From positions 372,001 to 436,000 of the forward strand of contig CAWIUG010000005.1 of assembly GCA_963839165.1 (NCBI GenBank): a DNA stretch of 64,000 nucleotides, in the 5' to 3' direction. Made by a program: the position numbers and the translations under genes. Below the pieces are notes generated by a model. It was not told the DNA's origin and did not search any database. It saw only the letters and a list, made by a program, of their open reading frames with translations. The DNA comes from DATFVA01 sp963839165 (lineage in GTDB: Bacteria > Bacteroidota > Ignavibacteria > Ignavibacteriales > Ignavibacteriaceae). Below are positions 1 to 8,085 of the stretch, in pieces. The first letter of the stretch is position 1. Every line of letters begins with the position of its first letter.

Positions 1-85
1 CATATAACAAGGCTACGATAGCGCCTATAGCACCGCCTGCTAAGAAGCCTAAGAATAAACCTTTACTTGAATTTTCCTGGGACAT
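1..85 (-). CDS. YtxH-like small membrane protein, N-terminal part only
   Basis: The start of a gene that leaves the window at its left edge. The 28 visible residues begin MSQENSSKG and run into a Gly/Ala-rich hydrophobic helix (GFLAGGAIGAIVALLY). This is the usual opening of YtxH-domain (gas-vesicle-protein-like) proteins: one short membrane helix followed by a charged helical tail. A good ribosome binding site (AAAAAGGAGT on the minus strand, positions 91-100) precedes the ATG at 83-85. YtxH proteins are often stress-associated, but no function can be read from this fragment. The family call rests on the N-terminus alone. Confidence 0.6.
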   Translation of the reverse strand, partial: MSQENSSKGLFLGFLAGGAIGAIVALLY

Positions 86-223
86 ATATAACTCCTTTTT
101 TTATATATATTTGAGTCACCAAAAATATAACATGCACGGTCCTGAAAATCAAGAAAAACGAAATGATCTGAAACATAAACAATGTATAAGAACATATAAA
201 ACACACTGAAAAAACGTTTATAT

Positions 224-1186
224 TTACATGTTTGAAAGTGATTCGATGTTTATTTTACCGAACCTCCTCTGGTAAAGAGTTACACTTATTACTCCAACGA
301 GAACAGCAAACCATAGTGTAACAACCCTTACAATAAACGTGGATGCCACTGCAATCTCTTTAGGGGATCCTTTTTCGATCAGGAGAAATGTGAGTGATCC
401 TTCAGTAACTCCCAATCCCCCGGGCAGCATGGTTACCGCACCTACAATAGTTGCAAAACCGTAACTGAACGTTGCCCATAAAAGACTAACATCCAGACCA
501 AAATTAATCAGAATTATGTAATATCCCAAACATTCAAAAAACCAGGAGCCGAGGCTAAGTATACTCATTTTTACCAAAGGACCCGGTCTGAGAAGCTGGT
601 ATGAGCTTTCGTATGCGTTATGAATACTTTCGAGATGCTTCCTGAGGAAAGAACTTTTTTCAAGCAGCTTTAAGATAGGGAGAGCAATTCCCTTGCTGCT
701 GATGATAATTACCAGCAGAAAAAAGAAGACCGAAACCCCGATAACTATTCCCCTGCCGTAGTTATATACGTATGCACCTATTAAAGCAAGAAAAAGGAGC
801 GAGATGAAATCGGTTATCCTTTCGGCAAAAATAATGGGAAATGTTTTGCTTACGGGAGTCTGGTTTAATTCTTTAACGAGATACGATTTGAGTAGTTCAC
901 CCATTTTACCCGGGGTTACGCTCATTACCAGTCCTGACATGAAAATAGATAATGAATCAAGCCTGGAAACTTTAACTTTTATAACCGACAGATAATAATC
1001 CCACTTAAAAAATCTGAAAAAATAGTTAAGCAGCGAGAGTACAAGCAAGAGCGGGAAAAGCAGCCAGTTGAATTCCGCAAAGGCCTTCATCACCATGTCG
1101 AAATCCGCATATATCGTAAACGCAAGATAAAGTAATCCCGCAGCGGCAAGTGATATTAATATTTTATTTCTGAGTTTCTTCAGCAC
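224..1186 (-). CDS. Flippase-like integral membrane protein (LPG synthase TM / UPF0104 family)
   Basis: A 320-residue polytopic inner-membrane protein with about eight hydrophobic segments, the normal size for the lysylphosphatidylglycerol-synthase transmembrane (UPF0104, AglD-like) family. It has the family motif PGGLGVTEG near residue 260 and the early 'MSVTPGKMGE' stretch. Members of this family are thought to flip or hand over lipid-linked precursors; many lack the soluble synthase domain, as here, so aminoacyl-lipid synthesis should not be assumed. The start is GTG at 1184-1186, directly after the TGA of maf, which implies translational coupling. It is the last gene of a SpoIID-maf-flippase operon, so an envelope role is likely but unproven. 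Confidence 0.8.
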   Translation of the reverse strand: MLKKLRNKILISLAAAGLLYLAFTIYADFDMVMKAFAEFNWLLFPLLLVLSLLNYFFRFFKWDYYLSVIKVKVSRLDSLSIFMSGLVMSVTPGKMGELLKSYLVKELNQTPVSKTFPIIFAERITDFISLLFLALIGAYVYNYGRGIVIGVSVFFFLLVIIISSKGIALPILKLLEKSSFLRKHLESIHNAYESSYQLLRPGPLVKMSILSLGSWFFECLGYYIILINFGLDVSLLWATFSYGFATIVGAVTMLPGGLGVTEGSLTFLLIEKGSPKEIAVASTFIVRVVTLWFAVLVGVISVTLYQRRFGKINIESLSNM

Positions 1187-1765
1187 TCAGATCACTTTAA
1201 GAAGGTTCGTATAAAGCTTTGCCACCGGCAATCCCACTACATTGTAGTAATCGCCGTTTATTTTTTTAACGAAAACGGCACCGAAATCATCCTGTATACC
1301 GTAGGAGCCGGCTTTATCCATCGGACTTCCTGTTTTAACGTAATCATCGATCTCATTCTTTGTAAGATCCCTGAAAGTAACCGCGGTCTTTTCATAATCC
1401 ACTATAGTTTTGCGGGTAACAGAATTATGTACAGCAAACCCGGTATATACAATGTGAGTTTTTCCACTTAGTTTCCGCAGCATTTTTTTAGCATCTGCCT
1501 CATCTTCAGGTTTTGCCAGCATGTCACCGCCAAGAACTACGGTTGTGTCAGCTGTGATAATTATTCCGTTGTCAACTTTCATTTTTGCCTGTTCAAGTTT
1601 TTCAGCGGCTAATCTTTTTACCATCTTCAAAGGGGATTCATTCCCTTTACGGCTTTCATCAATTTCAACTGAGACAACTTTAAAGTTAAGATTCATCTGC
1701 TTAAGAAGTTTTTTCCTCCTGGGAGATTTCGAAGCGAGATAAATAAGCGGATGGTTATTGATCAT
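1187..1765 (-). CDS. maf: Maf-like nucleoside triphosphate pyrophosphatase
   Basis: A 192-residue Maf/Ham1-superfamily enzyme. It should hydrolyse non-canonical or excess nucleoside triphosphates (dTTP/UTP in the YhdE-type subfamily) to the monophosphate and pyrophosphate, acting as a house-cleaning enzyme linked to septation arrest. The phosphate-binding loop ASKSPRRKKLL is at residues 11-21, and the catalytic region ITADTTVVLGG lies near residues 70-80, followed by AKP. The length is normal. The ATG lies inside the 3' end of the upstream SpoIID gene (11-base overlap) and the TGA touches the GTG of the flippase-like gene, so the three form one translationally coupled unit. The subfamily is inferred; the family is secure. 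Confidence 0.92.
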   Translation of the reverse strand: MINNHPLIYLASKSPRRKKLLKQMNLNFKVVSVEIDESRKGNESPLKMVKRLAAEKLEQAKMKVDNGIIITADTTVVLGGDMLAKPEDEADAKKMLRKLSGKTHIVYTGFAVHNSVTRKTIVDYEKTAVTFRDLTKNEIDDYVKTGSPMDKAGSYGIQDDFGAVFVKKINGDYYNVVGLPVAKLYTNLLKVI

Positions 1766-2987
1766 TATAGCTTTCTATTTTGGTTCCCGGATAATAAAAT
1801 GACAGGATCTCTTCGAAGTCTTTTCCTTCCTTCGATTGTTCCAGCGAGCCCCACTGGCAAAGACCAACTCCGTGTCCATACCCTTTACCATTTATAATAA
1901 TGTTACCGCCTTCCCTGCGAATAGTAAAATTATTACTTTCAAGGATAGCTTTATTATCAGCTCTTTTTATTATATAACGAATATTATTGCCGTAAAGTTT
2001 TATTGTTTTATCACTACCCCGTTTATCCGTAAGGTCAATCTCAAGCTCATTTATCCGGCCCGATTTGAAAGTGCTGTTAATACTAAACCGGGAGATGGAA
2101 TAATCGGTATTATCAAGGTATCCGGCAGAAGAAAGTCTTTTTATAAAAACATTTTCAGGGAAAGTTTCTGTCCATGTAAATTTCGGCGAGATCGAACAAT
2201 AAGGCTTGTCGCCGTCTTTTACGGTGATAAGATAAGGGAGATCCATATTAGGGAAAACGTTTTTTGCGTCTTCCGTATAACCGCCGCAGGTGGAATGATA
2301 GAACGTTACAGCAGGCTTATCGTTATAAGTAAGTATAAGTCCGCGCGTCTCCTCAACAACCTTATTTACAATTTCCTTTTCAATTCCGCTGCCGCCGTAT
2401 ACCTGATCGCGGGTATCCGCAAAAACATCGAAGCTGTTTTTGTTTTCTCTGAGCTTCGAAAATGTATATGTTCTTGCACATATGGTGAACGCCTTCAGAG
2501 CCTCATAATATTCATTTCCTTTACCCGTCGGCATTTCCTTAGGAATAACTCCCTTAAGATATTCTTCAACCGGGAGCTGATTAACAATGTTTACAGTAGT
2601 CCCATCCGGGATCAAATTTATTGAACCCCGATAAAGTTCTCCTTTATAAGCTATCGATTCGCCCGGGGTTCCCGGAACCAAACGCATATTTTTTCCTTTA
2701 AAGTTCTTCCCTTCAATCTCAACCTCAACTTCATCTCCCGAAGGAAGGATTGAAAGACGGTTCCCCTGATTCACCAGCGCAATATAGTTGTCACCATTTT
2801 TCAGATACACGGGAGAAGCATTAATAAATTCATAACTTCCGGGCTGCTCATCGAGAAGCACACGAATCATATTCCCCGCTCTTATGCCTGAATTATCAAT
2901 ACGGTCATAGGTTTCTTTCGATCCGGAACATCCTGATAGCATGATAAGGATGAAACTAATTATTAAAGTCGAAATGACTTTTTTCAT
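1755..2987 (-). CDS. SpoIID/LytB-domain lipoprotein (amidase enhancer type)
   Basis: A 410-residue exported lipoprotein. The signal peptide ends in a lipobox (LSGC, Cys20). The SpoIID/LytB core follows from about residue 130, with the conserved 'LKGVIPKEMP' stretch, a segment around FYHSTCGG, and the terminal YGHGVGLCQWGS motif typical of SpoIID family peptidoglycan lytic transglycosylases and amidase enhancers. SpoIID in Bacillus cleaves denuded peptidoglycan glycan strands. In non-sporulating FCB bacteria the homologues are cell-wall remodelling proteins of unknown detail. It is first in the operon with maf and the flippase-like gene. The domain call is firm; activity on peptidoglycan is inferred from the family. 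Confidence 0.88.
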   Translation of the reverse strand: MKKVISTLIISFILIMLSGCSGSKETYDRIDNSGIRAGNMIRVLLDEQPGSYEFINASPVYLKNGDNYIALVNQGNRLSILPSGDEVEVEIEGKNFKGKNMRLVPGTPGESIAYKGELYRGSINLIPDGTTVNIVNQLPVEEYLKGVIPKEMPTGKGNEYYEALKAFTICARTYTFSKLRENKNSFDVFADTRDQVYGGSGIEKEIVNKVVEETRGLILTYNDKPAVTFYHSTCGGYTEDAKNVFPNMDLPYLITVKDGDKPYCSISPKFTWTETFPENVFIKRLSSAGYLDNTDYSISRFSINSTFKSGRINELEIDLTDKRGSDKTIKLYGNNIRYIIKRADNKAILESNNFTIRREGGNIIINGKGYGHGVGLCQWGSLEQSKEGKDFEEILSFYYPGTKIESYNDQ

Positions 2988-3119
2988 AAGTAAAACTTTA
3001 TTTATCTGATTCTGTTCTAATGGATTTATTAAAATCTTTTTTAACGAAGGACAAAGATAAAGGAAAGGGTATTAAAAATTAAATGATAAAGGGAGTAAAA
3101 GGTTAAATAATGAAGGAGG

Positions 3120-3518
3120 TTACCTGAACATAGCTTTTATACTGCCCCAGGTTCTTTTGACGCCGGAAATATTCGGAGATGCAGTCTCTTCCCCGGAATA
3201 AGTATACGAACCATCCTGGTCGACTATTTTAAGTCTGTATACAAATATCGGATTAGTCATTTTATAGGCTCCCTGGTCGACAAAGGAATAAACCGAATTA
3301 CTACCGGTAGGATTAATTGTGGCGAGATCAGTAAACTGAGTGTCAGGTGTTTTTCTTTGAACTACAAAATTTGCCAGGTTAGTTTCGAAAGTAGTTTTCC
3401 ACTCAAGTCTTACATTTTCACCCTCATTCTGCGTAGTAAAATAAGCAAGCCCTGCACCGGCCAGAGCAGTGGAAACTATTGCAAAAAGTGTGAAAATAAT
3501 AGTAAGTCTATTTTTCAT
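3120..3518 (-). CDS. Small exported protein with a fibronectin-III-like fold
   Basis: A 132-residue protein with an N-terminal hydrophobic segment (TIIFTLFAIVSTALAGAGLA) that is a signal peptide or membrane anchor. A single beta domain follows whose opening, 'VRLEWKTTFETNLANFVVQR', has the pattern of the Fn3-like modules common in Bacteroidota and Ignavibacteria surface proteins. A short basic C-terminus ends the protein. I start it at the ATG at 3516-3518 rather than the TTG two codons upstream, because MKNRLTIIF is a natural signal-peptide start. No T9SS sorting domain is present. It stands alone between the SpoIID operon and the MATE gene. Function unknown; an envelope or surface role is inferred only. 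Confidence 0.65.
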   Translation of the reverse strand: MKNRLTIIFTLFAIVSTALAGAGLAYFTTQNEGENVRLEWKTTFETNLANFVVQRKTPDTQFTDLATINPTGSNSVYSFVDQGAYKMTNPIFVYRLKIVDQDGSYTYSGEETASPNISGVKRTWGSIKAMFR

Positions 3519-3736
3519 AGTCAAAATATATTTTATACCATAGAGAATGTCAACACACGGGCCATAAAAAGGTGGTTAAGAATCTTCCTATTTGTCGTAT
3601 TTGAATGATTAAAATCCAAAATATTCCCATTATTAGCAAGAATCAGATCTCACACTGCCAATCTTTGTGACAAAAGCAGTGTATATCGAAGCTGTAAGTA
3701 TCTGCTTCCCCCTTTGAACTTTATACTTTCCCCCGG

Positions 3737-5086
3737 TTAGATACTTTTCTTCTGCCACTCACCCTTCTCATATTTTCTATATATCACTGTAGTATATATC
3801 AGGATATAAACTGGTAGCGCAGTCCATGCCCAAACCAACCCGCCGCCAAGTACAACTCCCATCAGGTATGCCAGGGGTACGAAAATGAATAGATTGGTTA
3901 TCACTTCTGACTTCATAACAAAGAAAGTTTTACCAGCTGCCTGGAGACCATTTGCGAGTACCACACCGACGGCATAAAAGATCTGTGCAAATCCGGCTAT
4001 CCTGAGAGCCGGTATGGCTACTTCTATAATCGATTGATTATTGGTAATAATTAATAATACATACTGAGGAATTACAATAAAAATAATACCGAGAAAGATT
4101 GTATAGTAGGTTGCTATCTTCGCTGTTTCAAAACCATAGATCTTTGCAAGCCGGAATTTACCGGATCCGAGGTTATTACCTACGAGTGTCTGAACAGCGA
4201 TTCCAAAGCCAAAGCAAGGAAGGAATGACATAAACATAGTACTGATTATTGCCTGTGATGCCGCCTGTGCTTTTGTGCCGATCAAGCCTGTAATTACTAC
4301 GAAAAGCAGAAATCCCACAAGAATGAAAACATTCTGGAATGAAACCGGAAGAGATATCTTATAAATCTTTTTAAGCAGATCAAAATTCACCCGGAAGTTT
4401 TTGAACGGATGGAATTTATTTCTGTAGCCGGGCAGCATGAGGACAGTAGAATAAAATAAAAAATCGAAAGTTGTAGCTAAGGTTGAGGCAAACCCTGCAC
4501 CGGCAAGTCCCATTTCAGGCATGCCAAGATTACCGTAGATAAAAACGTAATTAAAGAAAATGTTCAGCAGGTTTGTGATTACACCTGAGAACATAAATAT
4601 TTTTGTTTTGCTGATACCGAAATAAAATCCCCGGTATGAGACGCTTATAAGAAAAAAAGGTATACCAAGGAACCGGTAAAAAATATACTCACCCGCATAA
4701 TGTCCCACGAGCTTGTCAGCAGCAAAAAAATCGGCGATATCGTAAGCGGCAAGCACGCCTACTGCGGCAACGATGATACCTATGATAAATCCTATTATGA
4801 GAGAATTAGTGAGGGCAAGGCTGCAGCCGTCAAAATCGTTCTCGCCGTATTTCCGGGCTACAATAACATGAGTGCCTGTTGCAAGACTGGAAAAAAAGCT
4901 TATTAATGCCCAGGTTGCAAGCACCCCTATTCCCATGGCTGCAAGAGCGTAAGTTGCTTCGTGGAGGCGGCCTACCATGGCTGAGTCGGTGAGTGAAACA
5001 ACCATTTGAGTTGATAATCCTGCTATGGCAGGAAGCGCAAGTTTCAGGATAGCTTTATAATAGCTGTTTTCAGGAAGTAATTTCAT
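3737..5086 (-). CDS. MATE-family multidrug/toxin efflux transporter
   Basis: A 449-residue transporter with twelve hydrophobic segments arranged as two repeats, typical for the MATE (NorM/DinF) family, which exports cationic drugs and metabolites using a Na+ or H+ gradient. Family features visible are the early 'LPAIAGLSTQMVVSLTDSAM' helix 1-2 region, the VARKYGE loop, and the second-half 'ANGLQAAGKT' motif. An in-frame TTG lies three codons upstream, but the ATG at 5084-5086 (MKLLPENSYY) fits the family better. It is transcribed alone, upstream of which (on the minus strand) lies tRNA-Ala. The substrate is not predictable. Confidence 0.9.
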   Translation of the reverse strand: MKLLPENSYYKAILKLALPAIAGLSTQMVVSLTDSAMVGRLHEATYALAAMGIGVLATWALISFFSSLATGTHVIVARKYGENDFDGCSLALTNSLIIGFIIGIIVAAVGVLAAYDIADFFAADKLVGHYAGEYIFYRFLGIPFFLISVSYRGFYFGISKTKIFMFSGVITNLLNIFFNYVFIYGNLGMPEMGLAGAGFASTLATTFDFLFYSTVLMLPGYRNKFHPFKNFRVNFDLLKKIYKISLPVSFQNVFILVGFLLFVVITGLIGTKAQAASQAIISTMFMSFLPCFGFGIAVQTLVGNNLGSGKFRLAKIYGFETAKIATYYTIFLGIIFIVIPQYVLLIITNNQSIIEVAIPALRIAGFAQIFYAVGVVLANGLQAAGKTFFVMKSEVITNLFIFVPLAYLMGVVLGGGLVWAWTALPVYILIYTTVIYRKYEKGEWQKKSI

Positions 5087-5165
5087 TGGAAGCAAAGATA
5101 GGAAAAATGGGTGAATTGAGAAATTATTTGTCCGGGAACCGCAATCCTAAATTTTCAATTACTTG

Positions 5166-5238
5166 TGGAGCTAACCGGGATCGAACCGGCGACCTTCTCG
5201 TTGCGAACGAGACGCTCTCCCAGCTGAGCTATAGCCCC
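5166..5238 (-). tRNA. tRNA-Ala (anticodon CGC)
   Basis: A complete 73-base cloverleaf on the minus strand: acceptor GGGGCTA pairing with TAGCTCC, D arm GCTC...GAGC, anticodon stem TCTCG/CGAGA with loop TTCGCAA (anticodon CGC, decoding GCG), TTCGATC T loop, and discriminator A. The acceptor carries the G3:U70 wobble pair, the main identity element for alanyl-tRNA synthetase. The 3' CCA is not encoded. A second tRNA-Ala (GGC) with the same acceptor and D arm lies 1.4 kb away. Confidence 0.97.
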
Positions 5239-5325
5239 AAAGATCCAAAATCACTAAGGAAATTTAGTTCATATCCAGGGTCAACTTCAAGTTTCAGGGT
5301 ATAAGTCCTGGTTTTCAGATAAAGC

Positions 5326-5349
5326 TTCCCCGAAGAACCATCCGGGGAA
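5326..5349 (-). terminator. Possible terminator hairpin after the CoA-binding protein gene
   Basis: A perfect 7-bp stem (TTCCCCG at 5326-5332 with CGGGGAA at 5343-5349) and a 10-base loop, 32 bases past the stop of the CoA-binding gene on the minus strand. The following minus-strand bases (GCTTTATC) are only weakly T-rich, so termination strength is uncertain. Confidence 0.4.
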
Positions 5350-5381
5350 ACCTTTATAAATAATTTCCAAAGGAACACTTG

Positions 5382-5870
5382 TTAAAACCTGAATCCTCCT
5401 GTGAACCTGGCAATTCCTCTGAAGAGTTTATGTCCGAAATCAACGTGTCCGCAAAACATCATGGGGCAACCGCCTGGAATCAGGCTGATGTTATTATCCC
5501 TGCACATCTGTACAGCTTTAGAAGAAATACTTGAAGCCGGTTTATCAGACCCTTTGTGTCCCATCATGTTATGCATCCAGACGTGTTTAATTTTTACCTC
5601 AACACAGTCATTTACAATCTTTTCGCATACCGCCGGGTTAGTAACGATAACCACTCCATCCGGTTTAGGTTCGATAGATTTAACATCAGGATAGCATTTA
5701 ACTCCCTCGAAACTATCAGTATTAGGATTCACCGGAAATACATTATGGCCTGTTTCTTTTAATCTCTTAAAAATAATATTTGCAGTACCGTTACTTTTCC
5801 TGGAAACACCCGCAACAGCAATATTTTTTTGTGCGAGGAATTCTTCAGCAAGCTGGTCGATTTTACTCAT
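5382..5870 (-). CDS. CoA-binding domain protein (YccU-like)
   Basis: A 162-residue single-domain Rossmann protein of the CoA_binding_2 (YccU/YneT) family. The N-terminal nucleotide-binding strand-loop 'IAVAGVSRKSNGTAN' is at about residues 17-31, then 'VFPVNPNTDSFEGVKCYPDV', and a C-terminal 'LIPGGCPMMF' segment. The domain resembles the CoA-binding part of succinyl-CoA synthetase alpha subunit but has no ligase partner here, so a role as a CoA-binding regulatory or redox protein is inferred. A strong purine-rich ribosome binding site (GGGGAGAAGAA) lies just upstream of the ATG. Biological role unknown in the family. Confidence 0.88.
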   Translation of the reverse strand: MSKIDQLAEEFLAQKNIAVAGVSRKSNGTANIIFKRLKETGHNVFPVNPNTDSFEGVKCYPDVKSIEPKPDGVVIVTNPAVCEKIVNDCVEVKIKHVWMHNMMGHKGSDKPASSISSKAVQMCRDNNISLIPGGCPMMFCGHVDFGHKLFRGIARFTGGFRF

Positions 5871-6154
5871 TTCTTCTCCCCGGTAATTTTTATTTAATAT
5901 TCAAATATCATCATTCTAATAATCTTCTTCAACCGTACAACGCAGTAGAATGCATCAGAATATTTTATCGGGGTGAAGGCTGTCATATGAAGACTACACG
6001 CTGGTTATTAGATTCCCACAGAACAAAAACCTGTATCAGTGTGAGATGCCGTCTTATTCTTTTAAGTCATTTCGTAAAAAAGAGTTAAGATTTTTGAGCA
6101 AAACCGCTTGGTACATTGATTGTTACGAAGAATTCGAGGGTTTTAAATAAATAA

Positions 6155-6529
6155 GTGTCATTTATGCAACAATTCAAACGAGAATTCAGAGATGATGTAT
6201 TAATTATCCACGTCACTCTGGAGAAAACCACCTTGCAGGATGCGTTAGAGTTTCAGGATTATCTTGAATCGGATATTATTCTGGGCTATGAAAAGATTGT
6301 TATTGATCTTGCCAGCTGTGAGGTGGTAGATGCTACTTTTCTTGGCGTTCTTGTAATCGCATCAAAAAAGATCTCTGAGTACGGAGGTAAAATGAAGCTC
6401 GTTCTCCCCCCGCAGGTTTTTATATACAGCGGGGTGAAAAGGATCTTCCATACTTACCTATCCAGTAATGATGCCGTTACCAGCTTTAATTTCGGCCGGA
6501 ATCTGCCGGGTTCACGCAGGGTATATTAA
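6155..6529 (+). CDS. STAS-domain protein (anti-sigma factor antagonist type)
   Basis: A 124-residue single STAS domain, as in SpoIIAA/RsbV anti-sigma antagonists. The conserved helix-start motif reads VVDATFLGVLV at about residues 56-66. In SpoIIAA the position after Asp-Ser is the phosphorylated serine; here it is Thr in D-A-T, so phosphorylation is possible but on threonine. No RsbW-like kinase, PP2C phosphatase or sigma factor lies nearby, so any partner-switching partner is elsewhere. The start used is GTG at 6155 because a GAGGG lies 15 bases upstream; an in-frame ATG at 6164 is the alternative. A stand-alone receiver gene follows 340 bases downstream beyond a tRNA. Confidence 0.8.
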   Translation: MSFMQQFKREFRDDVLIIHVTLEKTTLQDALEFQDYLESDIILGYEKIVIDLASCEVVDATFLGVLVIASKKISEYGGKMKLVLPPQVFIYSGVKRIFHTYLSSNDAVTSFNFGRNLPGSRRVY

Positions 6530-6640
6530 ATGTAACTTTTGACGTACAAACTTTCTTATTTGTTAATCTGCCTGAGCCTGATAATAATATTCCGTTTGAA
6601 AGGTTCTCCCTGATAAATTCGGGGATTTGAATTTATGCGT

Positions 6641-6669
6641 AAAAAAAAGCCTCTGTTGTAAACAGAGGC
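6641..6669 (-). terminator. Rho-independent terminator of the tRNA-Ala(GGC) gene
   Basis: A perfect 9-bp stem (6649-6657 with 6661-6669) and 3-base loop begin seven bases past the 3' end of the minus-strand tRNA-Ala. The hairpin is followed on that strand by a run of eight T (6648 down to 6641). A textbook intrinsic terminator. Confidence 0.9.
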
Positions 6670-6675
6670 AAAAAG

Positions 6676-6748
<73 letters not shown>

Positions 6749-6872
6749 AAAAAGTACTTTCCAAATATAAATTATAAATTGAGAAAAGGAAAAACAGTGA
6801 GACTTTTTCTTTAAGTTTTTTATGTCGAATCACATTCGGGTTCATATACTTTTGTTATACTAAATTAAAAAT

Positions 6873-7253
6873 ATGAACAAGAAACCACGCGTACTAGTAG
6901 CGGAAGATGAAAGTATAATAGCCCTTGACCTTAAGCAGTCACTTGAAAGCTGGGGATTCAATGTTGAAGCAACATTCAGAACAGGTGAGGAATTACTGGA
7001 ATATGCACAAGCCGATGACCCTGAAATTTTGATAATGGATATCTTTCTCCAGGGACAAATGGATGGATTTGAAGCTGCACGGCAGGTCTTGAGGCACAAT
7101 AAAATTCCAGTCGTTTTTATGACGGGTGAGGCAAAGCTGGAAAAAGCAGCGGATATAAATATCGGGGGGCAAAATGTATTTCTTAAAAAACCTTTTTCAA
7201 AAGAAGAACTAAAAGAGGCATTGAAGAAAGTTTATCCTGACGGACCTATATAA
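6873..7253 (+). CDS. Stand-alone response-regulator receiver
   Basis: A 126-residue CheY-type receiver with no output domain. All phosphorylation residues are visible: acidic pair E11/D12 in VAEDES, phosphoacceptor D56 in LIMDIF, T84 in FMTGE and K106 in LKKPF. The opening VLVAEDESIIALDL is closely like the receivers of the two cyclase proteins at 17.6-19.7 kb (LIAEDEKIIALDI), so it belongs to the same receiver subfamily. No histidine kinase is adjacent; the cognate kinase is likely one of the orphan HisKA_2 enzymes elsewhere. An intrinsic terminator follows about 100 bases downstream. Confidence 0.9.
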   Translation: MNKKPRVLVAEDESIIALDLKQSLESWGFNVEATFRTGEELLEYAQADDPEILIMDIFLQGQMDGFEAARQVLRHNKIPVVFMTGEAKLEKAADINIGGQNVFLKKPFSKEELKEALKKVYPDGPI

Positions 7254-7356
7254 AGTTTTTTAGTGAAGATTGTAAACCGTATTTCATCATAACGGATTTT
7301 AAGCACAAACTTGTTCGTTAAGGTTTGTTACCATCTCTTAAACGTAGAAGAGTTTA

Positions 7357-7391
7357 CCCTCCTTCAATCCCCTGAAGGAGGGTTTATTATT
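7357..7391 (+). terminator. Intrinsic terminator after the stand-alone receiver gene
   Basis: A perfect 10-bp stem (CCCTCCTTCA at 7357-7366 with TGAAGGAGGG at 7373-7382), 6-base loop, then TTTATTATTTT. It lies about 100 bases past the receiver stop codon, so the transcript carries a short 3' untranslated region. Confidence 0.85.
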
Positions 7392-7467
7392 TTAAATTGA
7401 TTTGTGTTGATATTTCATATAGATTAAATCTTTGGTTTAGTCATTTTAATTGTAAATAAATCAGATA

Positions 7468-7872
7468 ATGAAGAAATTATTTTCACTTCTCCTTTTAATA
7501 ATATTTATAATCATAATGTCTTATACAGGCTGTAAGGACCAGGTTACGGCGATTGATATTGACAATAGAGTAATACCTGATTCAAACGTCAGCTATTCGC
7601 GGGATATCCAGCCGGTTTTTAATCTTAAATGTACAAATGCAGGGTGCCACGAAGATGCGGCACGGGCAGGAGGCATTAGTCTTACTTCATGTGCAAACAC
7701 TACGGCGGATCCTTCCGTTGTTTTTCCGGGTGTACCTGATAACAGCAGACTGATTTGGGCTATAGAAGGAATCGGGAATTATCCTATGCCGCCGGTAGGT
7801 TATCCTCCGCTTACTGCAAACCAGATAAAGGGGATCAGAACATGGATATCGGAGGGCGCGGAATGCAACTAA
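7468..7872 (+). CDS. Cytochrome c-type lipoprotein (PSD / planctomycete-type)
   Basis: A 134-residue exported lipoprotein. Signal peptide with a lipobox at Cys22 (YTGC), then one cytochrome-like domain opening SYSRDIQPVFN. The haem-attachment site is unusual: C55-T-N-A-G-C60-H61, with four residues between the cysteines instead of two. A likely distal ligand, M107, sits in YPMPPVGYPPL, and the domain ends in the family stretch IKGIRTWISEGAE. This layout matches small PSD-type cytochrome domains found as lipoproteins in Bacteroidota and Ignavibacteria. It is presumably anchored in the envelope and moves electrons, but donor and acceptor are unknown. Covalent haem binding through CX4CH is inferred. 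Confidence 0.75.
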   Translation: MKKLFSLLLLIIFIIIMSYTGCKDQVTAIDIDNRVIPDSNVSYSRDIQPVFNLKCTNAGCHEDAARAGGISLTSCANTTADPSVVFPGVPDNSRLIWAIEGIGNYPMPPVGYPPLTANQIKGIRTWISEGAECN

Positions 7873-7889
7873 AGTTCAAAAATGAGACA

Positions 7890-7907
7890 CTGACATTTTG
7901 TCATACT
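7890..7907 (+). repeat. Copy 1 of an 18-base motif with a TGACA-N3-TGTCA palindrome
   Basis: CTGACATTTTGTCATACT. It differs from copy 2 (8029-8046) at one position. The core TGACATTTTGTCA (7891-7903) is a 5+5 palindrome with a 3-base spacer. The similarity continues for about 17 more bases into a GAA...TCAACA segment. It matches no promoter, terminator or att-site consensus I know. Confidence 0.6.
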
Positions 7908-7912
7908 ATAGA

Positions 7913-7942
7913 AATTTTCAACAGTGGAAAATTGCATTTTTT
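7913..7942 (+). terminator. AT-rich hairpin plus T run after the cytochrome lipoprotein
   Basis: AATTTTC (7913-7919) pairs with GAAAATT (7927-7933) around a 7-base loop and is followed by GCATTTTTT. It lies 40 bases past the stop codon. The stem is weak, so it may be a modest terminator, or simply the downstream half of the repeated unit that begins at 7890. Confidence 0.4.
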
Positions 7943-8028
7943 AGCAGGTTTCGAGATGTCTCATTTTGAGTCCAACTCCGGTACAACTCCGAGATAAATA
8001 CCAGTCAACCCCATCATCAATACGGAGT

Positions 8029-8046
8029 CTGCCATTTTGTCATACT
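8029..8046 (+). repeat. Copy 2 of the 18-base motif
   Basis: CTGCCATTTTGTCATACT, identical to copy 1 at 17 of 18 positions; the single change breaks the palindrome (TGCCA against TGTCA). It is followed at once by a 7-bp hairpin (TTGTTGA at 8046-8052 with TCAACAA at 8058-8064), as copy 1 is also followed by a hairpin. It lies 40 bases from the 3' end of the SDR gene. Confidence 0.6.
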
Positions 8047-8085
8047 TGTTGAATATCTCAACAAATTATTGAGGAAGAAATTCTT

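Larger units (their letters stand above)
7879..7967. repeat. 11-bp perfect inverted repeat enclosing the first palindromic motif
   Basis: AAAATGAGACA at 7879-7889 is the exact reverse complement of TGTCTCATTTT at 7957-7967, with 67 bases between. It starts six bases after the stop of the cytochrome gene, in the gap between two convergent genes, so it cannot be a promoter for either. A long-armed hairpin or the boundary of a small repeated element are both possible. Confidence 0.6.

Noticed and set aside
7890..8064. Palindromic motif as promoter, sigma54 site or integron attC
   Set aside because: It lies between two gene 3' ends, does not match -24/-12 spacing, and the GTTGAAT...TCAACAA hairpin fails the attC R-box pattern (RYYYAAC).
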